Below are positions 12,298 through 24,000 of a DNA stretch of 64,000 nucleotides, in pieces. Source of the DNA: Amphibalanus amphitrite (Eukaryota > Arthropoda > Thecostraca > Balanomorpha > Balanidae); NCBI RefSeq assembly GCF_019059575.1, contig NW_024882037.1:124001-188000 (forward strand). Reading direction: 5' to 3'. Made by a program: the position numbers and the translations under genes. Numbering within the stretch: position 1 is the first letter of the stretch; every line of letters starts with the position of its first letter. Under the pieces are notes generated by a model that was not told the DNA's origin, did not search any database, and saw only the letters and a list, made by a program, of their open reading frames with translations.

Positions 12298-12786
12298 TCA
12301 TCTGGTCCTAAGTTCCAGCAGCAGGAACGCTCGCAGGCTCGGGTCCTGTACGTGCTCGCGGATGGCGCGCCGCGCCGCGTCACCGCCGTCGGCGTAGTAG
12401 TCGGCGAGCCGCTCGGCGTACTCGATCCAGACGCAGTTGGCGCAGCCGGACATGCAGCAGACGGTGGGCGGCTCAGGCGGCTGCCGGGCGTCGTCGCCGC
12501 CGTCGGCCGAGGCGCTCTCCGGCTGGCCGGTCGGGTCATTCGGGGGACATCCAGCGCCCGGCGGCCGCTCAGGAGGAACACTTGCAGATGAAGTGCGTTT
12601 GTGAGATGTACTGGATTGCCACACATGGCTAGTTGAAAAATAGGCAAACAATTTCTTTGATTCAGCATATTTTGAAGCATTCAAAACATCAAAGATGAAT
12701 GAATTGTGATTTTTTGCATTGTACAAGCCAATGTTTTCTGACAAAATGTGACCAGCTTTCTTTAACAGAAATATTCTGTGAACCAT
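12298..12786 (-). CDS. OXLD1: OXLD1-like mitochondrial protein (oxidoreductase-like domain)
   Basis: A single open frame of 162 codons on the minus strand. The C-terminal part carries the signature of the oxidoreductase-like (OXLD1) family: a proline-rich lead-in (RQPPEPPT), then [16 protein letters not shown], then an acidic helix and the ending [19 protein letters not shown]. In the family the CCxSGCxxCVW core is the conserved element. The proteins are small and mitochondrial, and their biochemical activity is poorly defined. The N-terminal 30 residues ([20 protein letters not shown]...) are basic and hydrophobic, as expected of a mitochondrial presequence. The middle is a low-complexity Pro/Ser/Asp-rich linker. 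Base composition changes sharply near 12590: the upstream half is AT-rich and the domain half very GC-rich, so a cryptic splice junction or a different first exon is possible. I chose the start at 12786 because it is the first ATG of the frame and gives a plausible presequence. Domain call is firm; the exact N-terminus is not. Confidence 0.85.
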   Translation of the reverse strand: MVHRIFLLKKAGHILSENIGLYNAKNHNSFIFDVLNASKYAESKKLFAYFSTSHVWQSSTSHKRTSSASVPPERPPGAGCPPNDPTGQPESASADGGDDARQPPEPPTVCCMSGCANCVWIEYAERLADYYADGGDAARRAIREHVQDPSLRAFLLLELRTR

Positions 12787-13732
12787 GAGATGCTATGAAG
12801 AGCAAGATATAATAAATATAAATATGATAGTAGGTAGGTACCTAATGTAGCATCATATAAAACAAATATCAATTTACATAGGTCATCACCTATAAGTGAC
12901 TGCAAAATAGCCTATGAGCATGAATGTATTAGTAAGTGTGATGCATATCTGTCAGGTTGCTGGGCTGGCAGTATTCAATGACAATGAATAAGATTGTATG
13001 AACCTGAAAAATGAAATATGGTTGTCAGGTTTGCCTTAAGACCAGGCAAACACTTTTTTCATTTATTTATTTTTTTATTATTTATTATTATATTATTATT
13101 ATTCTATTATTATTTATTATATATTATTATTTTATTATTTATTTTTCATTTAACATTTATTTTTCTTTCAATCAGCTAAGAAAAACAAAAACATATTCAT
13201 TTAAGCCAGACCCTTGTAAGCTTCTGGGCTTGTATGCAACAGCTGATGATAGACGCAGTAGGAATGGCTTGTGCACAGTACCTACAGGAGCAGGATAATA
13301 ACTAATGATAACCTGATTTGCAGTAAAGCCACCTGGCCCATGTCTCATGATAATATGGCACATTAGTCTTTTCACAGTAAATATATAACAAAACATCATG
13401 AAACCTGACCTCACCTTACCTACAACCTCATCTTCTGAAGATCTTGACCTACAAAATCTGCTGTGGCATATACCTAGCAAATATGAACCAAAGTATGAAC
13501 TACTGGCCTCGATATGAACTTTAACTGTGGCACAAATGGATCACTGGATGCCCCCATCTCCCTATTTATTGATAAGCCATGTAGCCGAGAGGCTAAGTCA
13601 TGGTATAGCCGTATAGGTATAGAACCAGTGTAGGTATAGAACACTGGTTGAGTGATAAACAATGTCCAAAAAGTTCAGACGTGTCTTAAAAAAATAAAAA
13701 TCACCTTAAAACACCACTCACCATCCACCCTA
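12787..13732. other. AT-rich segment upstream of the OXLD1-like gene
   Basis: Contains an A/T-only stretch (TTATTATTATT-type) at 13050-13150 and otherwise no recognisable gene. The promoter of the minus-strand gene should lie in its left part, but no motif stands out. Confidence 0.4.
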
Positions 13733-14362
13733 AAGCCTAAGCTACACTAGCATGAATTCCGACGTTTTTTCGGTTTCTGCGGGATTTCGGTTCGCGTCGT
13801 GAAGTACGCCTCATAACGAATGCATTGCGCAAGCTACACTGCCAGTCTGGCGTCCCGTGGAACGAAAAACCGCAAAAACCGACGAGTCGGAACCGAAAAA
13901 AAGTTCAGAGCTGTGAACTTTTTTTCGGTTTCTGCGGGATTTCGTTTTAGTGATGAATGATTAGAAGTGATTGTTGCTAATAACATTGTGACGATGGAAC
14001 AGTTTCAAATGTAAATAATGAAAATGGTGTAATTCATGATTAAAGAAGACAAGATGTGTTTCAAACCTCATCATTCTACTTCAAATATGATAATTGTAAT
14101 TAAGCTGACAAATGATTATGATCGAAAACATATTCTTGTTAGTTGTAAAATCTTTAAAACAATTATTTAATTATAATTTTGTTAAAACACGATAATATTT
14201 AACATATATAATTAATTAAGTTGATCACTTATCCATCACTATGCTATCAACAACACCGTCCACGCGGCGGCCGCCCGGAACGAAAAAACGCAGAAACCGT
14301 AAAAACGCGGAAACCGAAATCACGCAGAAACCGAAAAAACGCTGATAGTGTAGCCTGAGCTT
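13733..14362. mobile_element. Foldback element with TAGTGTAGC inverted ends
   Basis: Left end AAGCCTAAGCTACACTAGC; right end CTGATAGTGTAGCCTGAGCTT, its inverse with a few mismatches. Subterminal TTTTTTCGGTTTCTGCGGG is repeated on both sides and inverted. No coding. Confidence 0.65.
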
Positions 14363-14545
14363 AACTGTAACCGCCTGCTGCCGCTTGGCTGCCGCGCTGT
14401 TTTCGTCAATATTCGCCAAGCCTCAATTTGGTCCTTTGGTCAATGAACATAGTCAGCTGAATGTAACCGTGACATCATCGAATTGGAATGGCACCAATGG
14501 CACGCTGTAAGCTAAGTCAAGGTTTGCAGGGAGTGAAAAAAAATC

Positions 14546-14715
14546 AGAGGCCCGTTTCACCGGTGATAGCAGCACGCCGATTTTACGACTTGTCAAATTG
14601 GGTTTCCATGGAGACATCAACAGGCCCATTGCTCCAACACTACCACAAGTGTGACGTCAGCTCGCGCAATTTGATAGCAGCGTGGTAGCAGCAGCCCGTG
14701 AAACACCGCCCCGAG
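14546..14715. mobile_element. MITE-like hairpin, GGCCCGTTTCAC ends
   Basis: Left GGCCCGTTTCACCGGTGATAG, right GTAGCAGCAGCCCGTGAAAC. The interior GGGTTTCCATGGAGACATC is shared in reverse with 16920-16950. Confidence 0.55.
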
Positions 14716-14871
14716 TTTGTACCGTAAAAATAAAATCCAACCTTGATCGAATATTCATTAGCTAATACTAGAGTCACTGAACTGAACAGCACAACTTGCT
14801 CCAATGATTTAGAGCTCATGACGTCATTTTGCAAGCATAAGTGCGAACGCGCTCATCACCAGTGCTGTTCG

Positions 14872-16254
14872 GAGCGCTGTTCGGCAGCCGGCTATTTTGT
14901 GTGCAGGGTATGACGTATTTCACGAGCCGACGTCACAGGCGGTGACGTCGGCTCGCGCGCGAGCCGAGCGCCAACGACAAACTAACGGGAACCCTCGGAC
15001 ACCCTCGGGGCATAAACCGCGGAGTAGCATATTGAGCGAGTCTTATAAGGAAAATTCACATATTTTCGTTTCTCAAATGATAATCAGGGTGTCTCTTACC
15101 TTTTTACATATCATTTAGGCTTACCTAACACTTCAGTTGCCAAATATCTGCAATTTATTCAAGCGAAGGTATTATCAGTTAATATCAATGCTATAGACCG
15201 AAATCTTTTGAATAAAAACTCCAATCAACAGAAATAAAAATAACTTAATTTATTCCAACCATTTCCTCCACATAAACAACGTAAAAACTCACTTTTACAC
15301 ACATCATTCATAATAAAGCATACTAACACGCCACTTTAGACAATTGCGGCGTCGAGTGGCGCGCTGCTAGCGCTCTTTTTCGATCGCAGAGACCCTGCAC
15401 GCACGCGAGCACACTACGTCACGTCCGGGGGGCACAGGTATATGAAAAATCGCAGTGACGTAACACTTTTCTCGCTTCTCATTGGTCAATAGCCCGTTGC
15501 CGGGGTAACGTGCACGTATATGAGCGCGGGCAAGAGTACTAGCCGGCCGCCGATCAGGGCTCGGAGCCCTGATCGGCGGCCGGCTAGTACTCTTGCCCGC
15601 GCTCACATACGTGCACGTTACCCCGGCAACGGGCTATTGACCAATGAGAAGCGAGAAAAGTGTTACGTCACTGCGATTTTTCATATACCTGTGCCCCCCG
15701 GACGTGACGTAGTGTGCTCGCGCGCGTGCAGGGTCTCTGCGATCGAAAAAGAGCGCTAGCAGCGCGCCACTCGACGCCGCAATTGTCGAAAGCGGCGTGT
15801 TAGTATGCTTTATTATGAATGATGTGTGTAAAAGTGAGTTTTTATGTTGTTTATTTGGAGGAAATGGTTGGAATAAATTAAGTTATTTTTATTTCTGTTG
15901 GTTGGAGTTTTTATTCAAAAGATTTCGGTCTATACCATTGATATTTACTGAAAATACCTGCGCTTGAATAAATTGCAGATATTTGGCAACTGAAGTGTTA
16001 GGTAAGCCTAAATAATATGTAAAAAGGTAAGAGACACCCTGATTATCATTTTAGAAACGAAAATATATGAATTTTCCTTATAAGACTCGCTCAATATGCT
16101 ACTCCGCGGTTTATGCCCCGAGGGTGTCCGAGGGTTCCCGTTAGTTTGTCGTTGGCGCTCGGCTCGCGCGCGAGCCGACGTCACCGCCTGTGACGTCGGC
16201 TCGCGAAATACGTCATACCCTGCACACAAAATAGCCGGCTGCCGAACAGCGCTC
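14872..16254. repeat. 1.38-kb near-perfect palindrome
   Basis: Two inverted arms of about 691 bases, 14872-15562 and 15564-16254, meet at base 15563 (GATCAGGGCTC G GAGCCCTGATC). They differ at only scattered positions (for example TATATGAGCG against TATGTGAGCG). Frames read on both strands across the centre give the same 79-residue product, an effect of the symmetry. I see no transposase. Flanks do not show a clear target duplication. Confidence 0.9.
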
Positions 16255-18053
16255 GGGCGATAGTTTTTAGACTTGACTCTTGATATTCTGCATGTTTTGC
16301 CGGTTTTGCCATAAATGGAAGTCACGTGGGGTTGCTTGGATTTCTCGCTTTGCATTGGTGGAGAGCTGGGTCACGTTAATTCAGCCAATGATAATTCGAG
16401 AAACGGTAGCATTAAAACGGCAACCGAATAGAGCTGTATTGTATTCTGTCAATACACATTTTATGGGCTGGATCAATCCAAAGTCATTAATTCCAAAATT
16501 GCATTATTTTCAAATGACTGCTTGATCTTCAAAGGTCGTTATTGTGCTGATCTGATTTCGGAGTTGTTATCTTTTTAAATTTCAGATTTATTCAGTGAAA
16601 CGCGTCCGGCGTCAGTGTGGGGATCAGGATTGCGGGAAGGCAGGGCCCTCTGATGAAGATGTAATCTGAGCCGTGTTTCACCGCCCGACGCTGTGCGCGC
16701 TGCAGTGCGCTGAGAGCTGAGGCATACTCCTGACGTCACTTGAATGACGCTGCGTGAGATCCGTTAGCTTATGGTAAATCGCGTTTGGAACAGAGACCTT
16801 GAAGAACCTCGTACCAATTGAACAGAAGTTTGAGTGCGAATACTGCTAGCGTGCGGATGGTGCTGGCGCCGGCCGCCGGGGTGCTAGCGTTTTGTGATGA
16901 CATAGCGTAGCGTCAGAGGGAAGTTTGTTGATATTGCCATGGAAACCCAATGTGCTGACGCACGCAGCGCACTGCAGCGCTCCGCCATGAAACAGGGCCC
17001 TGGAGTCATTTATCCAAAATTGCCTTATTTTCAAATGACAGCTTGACCTGGAAAGAAGAAAGGTCAAGCTGTGAGCTTGACCTTGAAAGGTCAAGCTCAG
17101 CTGTCTACCAGCTGAAATTCTCAAATTATTTCATGCATCAATTTTTTATTTTATTTTTGGAGCAGATCATTCATTACTCATATTTGCACAATTTGAGCCA
17201 TTTGAAAATGTTTTGAGTCTATGACACTCGGTGAGCTAAGTGCATCCTGCAACTTTGAATCTAGGTGATGCAGAATGCTATAGTAGAATGTTAAAAGTGA
17301 TTTCAGTGCTGTTATGATGTGCACTGATTTTTGTGACATTGTACCCTGACAGGAAGTCACTCAGACTCAGGAGTCTCTAATGGTCTGAGTTACAGGACGT
17401 GTCAAATAGATACCCTAAAGAGTGTCTGAAATTTGGTGGTAATGTGTGGTAGCATCCTTACTTTGCTATTGAAGAACTTTGTAATTTTGATGCTGTTTAA
17501 TGATTTAAATTGCACGCAGGCTACATGCCATTTTTTGACCTGTTGACCTGACCTAGAATGAATTGGACTTGAAATTTGCAGAGAACATGTCAGCAAGATA
17601 CCCAATAGGTCACTGGATATGCCAAATTTAACAGCATTACTCACCACTACTTTTATGCTGTCTGAAAAATTTAAGGGGTTACATCAAACCCCCTGGCCTG
17701 CTAAGGGTTAAAACTAAAAAATGGCATTTGGCATAGGTACCTACCATCATCATTGGGTACCATATTCAGCATTATCCCTGCCTTCAGTTGACCCTGAGAA
17801 GTGAGAACTGCAGGAATTCACAAAATAAAAAAATCAAAGGAATTGGAATGATTAAGGAACACCCTTTTTTAGGCTTGAGAAGTGGGACAACACATGAATG
17901 CTTATAATGTTTCTGTGTGAAATTACTACACTGGCACCAACACTGCCAACAATTAAATTCAAGGTACATTGTATGCTGCTCATGTTTCAGCACAGTCTTC
18001 AGGATTTTATGGTCATAGGTGCTGGCTGTTGGTAGTGCATTTCCTTCTTGCAG
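16255..18053. other. Upstream region of ATP23; one MITE, no supported gene
   Basis: An acceptor at 18044-18053 (TTCCTTCTTGCAG) implies an upstream non-coding first exon of ATP23 somewhere here or further left, which I could not place. A GTTTCAC-ended hairpin occupies 16665-17000; a short inverted GGTCAAGCT repeat lies at 17040-17100. Confidence 0.45.
16665..17000. mobile_element. MITE-like hairpin, GTTTCACCGC / GAAACAGGGCCC ends
   Basis: Left GCCGTGTTTCACCGCCCGACG, right GCTCCGCCATGAAACAGGGCC. GCGCTGCAGTGCGC lies inside both arms. Same terminal style as 14546-14715, 19090-19310 and 39745-39903. Confidence 0.5.
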
Positions 18054-18068
18054 GTTTCCTGTGAAGCT

Positions 18069-21000
18069 ATGCCCCAAAGTGATGAAAAATATGGTAGTGA
18101 GGTTCCTCAAGATAGTGATAAGGATAAATGTGTGAAGAGTGAGCCACATGATTTAAAAACACCACCTGCTGAAAAGAAAACAGGAGCTGGTGATGACAAG
18201 AGGGCTTCAGATAACAGTGCAAAAGTTGACTATGGATATGACTTATATCCTGAAAGACAAGGTGGCAAGTACAAGCCCAGTGTCTGGGAACATTTCTTCC
18301 TACATGAGGGAGAGAATCTCAGTGACCAAATAACTTGTGAGAAAAATGTTTACAACTGTTTTAAGAAAAGTAAGTAAACTTTTTACAATATTACAATACA
18401 AGTAGCTAATGGCAGGTGCTGTTTACTATATGGCACTGGTATTCCAGTTAGCAAAGCAGGCTGTGGTTATCTTGGAATGTTTTGCGGTCACTTCCAGAGC
18501 AGTGGTGGTAAACTCGTAACTTCTTCTCGTAACTTCAAACTCGTAACTTGACCCAGACTTAAATAACGATGACTCGATAACCTTTTTCGAGGTCGGCGAC
18601 TTCGATAACGATAATTCGATAACCAAATCGGTTACATCGATAACGCGATAAAGGTAACGATAACTTCAAAAAAGAAAAATAGAAAGGATTGAATATTTGA
18701 AGGAAATCAGCTTCTAAATGATACTTATTTCCTTAAATATTCCTTGAATAAGGAAAACATTCATCGAAAACTTTAATATCTTTGGCGACAGAGCTTGAAG
18801 GGCCAAAAGACGCTCCATATAACATTTTCAGTGCTCAATCTACAAAACTGCTGTTGAAGGTGAACTATTCCCTTTAATACGTTCACGTCGTAGGTATTTG
18901 ATGAAGTTATCGTTATCGATTGACCGAAACTGGGACTTCGATAACGCTACTTCGATAACAATAATGAATAACGATAAGCTTGAAAGAACGTTGTCGTCGA
19001 TAACGACTTCGATAATCGCTATCGATGGGAGTTCTCGAAGTAACCACCCGCCACTGTTCCCAATGTATAATTTATGCCTAATGCCTACTGGGCCTCGTTT
19101 CATAAAGCGAGTCCGTAACTTACGTCAATTTTTGGGCTTGTATTACAAGCGCATGTGAAGCGATAAATTCATTTCTCCTTCTGCCTTCTGTTCTTCCTTG
19201 CAAGATAAATAAATTCAACGATTCAAACTATCGCCATCGCTTCACATGCACTTGCAATACAAGACCAAAAAACGGCGTAAGTTACGGAATCGCTTTGTGA
19301 AACGAGGCCCATGTCACACTTTTCCAGGTCATGGAGTCAAGCTAATGCTAGCTGCTTTGAAAGCTTCGGGCTGGTGAGTACTTTGAGAGTAGAGTAGGTT
19401 CTTGCTGGCCGCTGATGCCACCCTCACCTTTTCTATTTCCTGCACCTTTTCTATTTCTAATAGTAAACTGTTGTTGCCAGAGTTATCAATTTTATATTTA
19501 CTGAGGCATTAACGTCGCCACGGAGGGAGGGGGGGGGGGGGTTGAGTCGAAAAACTCCAAAATCTTCAGGACTTGACTCCAGTCTCGGGCATGTCACTTT
19601 TTTATTTGATCCATTTCTAGTTAGATTTAGCTGAATTTTACACTTGGGTTTGACCGGTCTGGTACGCTGACACGAAATTCTAATGCCAAGACCAAGCTCG
19701 AAAATTCCGGGGTTGGGCCGGGATCTTTTTGAACTGTGGTCAAATGTCTGTGACATGTTCAAGTGCCGTTAAAGTGACCTAGGGCTTTTGAGGGCCGCGC
19801 CTAGGCTCATTAGCCGCCAGCGCGTTCAATGCCATGCCGCGCGACATTAGGGAGACCCGCATATCGGCGTTCAGAAGGACCGTCAAGAAGTACGTACTTG
19901 AGCACGGGGCGGCGGTGAACGCACATATATGTAGGGGATGGGAATGGCGTCGTCACACAACCTATCTCAAATATCTAGTCCGATGCAACTTTTTGGTACG
20001 ATATTCATGTTTAGCACCAACAATAAACTAGGGAGCGGGTATTTTCGTTTCGGATCTATTATACGTCTTTTTGTTGACCAAGGTTCCTTGAAATGTTACT
20101 TGTTCGTTAGCGCTAGCTAAAAAGCACGAATGATTCCACGTGCGTTTTCCCCTAAAATGTTTATACAATAGGTTATAATCAGGGTTGGCAGGGGGTGGCA
20201 AAAACTGGTTTTTGCCAGTGGTTTTAACCGGTTTAAACCGGCTGGCAGAAACCCTGGTGGCAAGAACTGGCAAAAACTGGCTAAAACTCAGATGGCCAAA
20301 CCTACAACTTTTCTGGTTAGGAATGGATTTGAAATGTACAAATGTATTTCTGGTAGTTATGTAGATGCACTAAACATTCTGAAGTTGCCTCATTACTTAT
20401 CCCTGCTTAAAGGGACTATCCCACCTTTAACATGGGATTTGAGTTGAGATAGCCAAGTTTGCGGCGAGGTTCAGAAACCACTATCTATCTAGGTTGCAAC
20501 CCCCGCGGCCTCTTGGTGTTGAAGAAATTCGTTCCCTTCATTTGAAAATGAGCCTTGTACAAGGCCCTATCTTCAACATGGAGGGACCGTTAGTGTGACG
20601 TCACCTGGTTTAGTCATTCTGATTTAAATGGGTTTGTTCGTTGAAAAATCGCTTAAAACTTGGTCTGAACTTTGTTGTGGTGCCTACAGAGTAAAAAGAA
20701 TCAGCTTTATGACAGTAATGTGGCCTGGGGAAGGAGGTAATTTTGGGCTGTGACGTCACATATTTGAAAGTTTGTGTTTGGAATATGGGAAGCCTAAGAT
20801 GTTTAATGAAAAATAAATGCCAGAACCGTGTTCCTGGTCATCCAATCTATAAAGTCGTGCACAATTTAACTGGTTTTAACAACATTTTAGAAGGTGGGAT
20901 AGTCCCTTTAAACTGTCTATGCATGTCGGTAGACATCCACAACGGAATGTATGTCCATGTAAGGGGAGAGTGGGGTAAGGCGGCCACGGTAAGTAGGGTG

Positions 21001-24000
21001 CCATGCGGTGCCGTCGTGCGCATATCAGTGGCAGATGCCCCTTCGCACTTCTGATGGTGCAGGATTCACCCAGTCACCCTTGCACTGGCTCATTTGTCAC
21101 CCCCAAAAGGCATCTTACTAGCTCCTTATGGATAGTCCATGAAAATGTTTCTGAGTTAGGTATGAAGCATTTCAATGGTCTTCTGTTCACTTTTTCACTT
21201 CTGTTTGAAAGCATAAAGCTTTCACCAAATTCTCCTTCAAATATTTCATGTTCAAATTCATGTCAAGGCATAGCATTGTTATACTTCTTAGTTTTTGCCA
21301 GTTTTTGCCACTTTTTGCCGGTTAAAACCGGTTTAAACCGGCAAATGACATAAACTAGTTTTTGCCGGCAGAAATGCCAACCCTGGTTATAATATAGGTT
21401 ATAATATGTCGATTTCGATAGGGCTCACTTATAGGGGAGAGTGGGGCAAAGCGGTCACCCGGGGCAAAGCGGCCACCCATCGTTTTAGCCCTTCATAGCT
21501 GGCGTCAGTTCCAATTTATGGTTTCCAATTATACTTCTCTTCACGGTCGTTCGACTGAGCCAGACCGGGGTTTCAGGCCCATCACCATTGTTCTGTGAAA
21601 CACGGAAAAGCATTTCTTGCCAGGTTACCAACTATGTTGACAATTTTTAAATGTTATGTTATTCCATAACCGTTTGGAATTTTTATAAGCGTTCTTGTCC
21701 ATGCATTGCATGGTTATCGTACATGTATTCTACCAATTTTAATGTTTTTTACCCCACTAATAGCTAAACTGGAATATTTTTGTATCCTATGCGCGGGGCA
21801 AAGTGGCCGGGGCAAAGTGGCCACCCCCCAATTGGCCATAAGTTGCTTCCATCTGGATAAAAAACATTATTTATATTCAAATGTGTCGTCATGCATTCGT
21901 CTTGGCCACTTTTCAGTTGCATGAGTTACCAAATAATGCAATTAAATGTTTTTTTTTCATAAAAATCCTTTCTTTGATTGCCTACAGATGGAAGATGATA
22001 AAGTAAACATCCATCCTCGCTTAACCTTGTCATCATCAAATACCCTAGTCGTACACGAGGCAACTATTTTGTTTCTCATATCGGGACTTGAGAAGACGCC
22101 GGTGGCCGCTTTGCCCCAGGGTATGAGGCAAAGTGGCCAATATGCGTAGGTTTAAAGTTTTGTCAATATCGTTCATATGTGAACGCCTTTGGAAATAAAA
22201 CGCAGTTGAAATAAAAGGCAACTTAATAGGGATCACATTGGTATAGAAAGAATCTTTCCAAGTTTAAAAATGAGGCGTTGGCATCGTGCGAAGCGTTAGG
22301 GTGGCCGCTTTGCCCCACTCTCCCCTACGCAGAGGAGCTTTTATTGTGATCTTAGCACGTCCACTTTTGTTTTACATGTTTTAAGTGTCTTTTAATTTAC
22401 CCATATCGTGTCTTTTACCGGTTAAGTGTCTTTTGCCCATATTGTTGACGCGAGCACATGAAAAAAACCAGTGATTGGCTGGATGACTTTTACATATATC
22501 CTGATTCTGATTCTGATTAGAAGTCCCACTGAACTCTAAGAAGGGATCCCACGCTAGCTTCCGACCTCCGAAGGACCCAAACCGACCTCTGAGGGCCATC
22601 AGCCCGGCGCTTGTGAAACTGCGGTCTTTCATTGCCGATTCTGAAGGCTCAGGCGTAGATCTTTGGTGGGCCTCTGGTGGATCTTTGGTATAGAGGCCAC
22701 TTGGAAAGTCCTTCTTAGGGCCTCCTCCGGGCTCAACGGCCTCCTACTGGCTTCTGAGGGTCCCATCGGTGCAAAAAAAAATCACAATTATACATTTTTC
22801 AAATCAATTTTTCAGTACGCATTTGACATCGTACACCAATATAAATAGCACCATCGTGTTCCTGAGCTCAAATTGCATCCAAAAAAACACCTTTTATGTT
22901 GAAAAATTGAAACTTCAAAATTTGACCTTTTTGACCTGAAAGTAACCTGACCTAAGCTAAATTCAACTCAAAATGACCTCGTATGACACAAACGACATCA
23001 AATTCGAAATCTATGGCCTAAATGAACCATTAAACATGTGTCACGTGACCAACGCATGATATAATATTTCCGTGACGTGTGATGACCTGACCCTGACCTG
23101 AAAATCAAAGTACAAGTTTGGTACCCTCAGGGTATCTAGAGCATCTGTTCATGAGGGTATAAACCAAAAGTTAGCCTGATCGGACTTGTCAGCCGGCGGT
23201 CAGAGTCTAAATTGTAAACAAGCGAAAATGCTGATAATTTTTACTTTGACCTGACCTGTGACGTCATCGGTGACGTTGAGGTCAATGAAAATAGGTTTTG
23301 CTCGACAGTTTTTCCAGGGCTATCAGACGCCGTTTGAATTTTGACGATCGGCCAGTAGTTTCGGAGATGGGGGGGGGGGGCTCTGGAGAGCCCCCCCCCC
23401 CAGTCACTCGCGTCGTGGAAAATACCCCAGCCATGCGCGGGTTAAGCCCAGTATGCCCCTCCCCCCGCTTGGCTGCGCCCCTGACCAGAACATAACCTTA
23501 ACTGGCCTTAATTTTCGCCTAACCCACACCATTCATTTTTAAATGTAAAATTGGCCATAAAACATGAATCACACTACCTTAGTATAGTGTGATTCATATT
23601 TTGACCCTTAGTCACTTGTCCTCTGTGAGCTAACCTGGTATCAGTGACCTCATTTTGGCAACATTTTGGAAATTTTGAAATAGCATAATTTGACCTCAGT
23701 CAGGCAACCAACCCTATATCGATGGTTTTCGATAGTATGCTTTTTACTCGATGTTATAAGCATTTCTTAGAAGGCATGTAAACGGTAAAAATGCGGCCTT
23801 TGACCTGACCTGTGACGTCATCGGCTGCACCTAGATCAATGAAAATTGGTTAAATGGTGGTTCCCCGGTGGGGCTATCGAACGCCGTTCGAATGTTAACT
23901 TTCCGAACTCATAAGGTGAGCAAAACGCCCCCCCCCCCCCTCCAACGGGTGGCTGCGTCCGGGAATAGCCCAACGGGATGCATTAAATTGACCCGTCTGG

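Noticed and set aside
15367-15759. Two identical 79-residue frames, one on each strand
   Set aside because: They are produced by the palindrome symmetry and read across its centre; no domain or start context supports translation.
21946-22149. Exon-like ATGGAAGATGAT after CCTACAG
   Set aside because: Lies within a TA-flanked element and has no matching donor or family; at best a relic.
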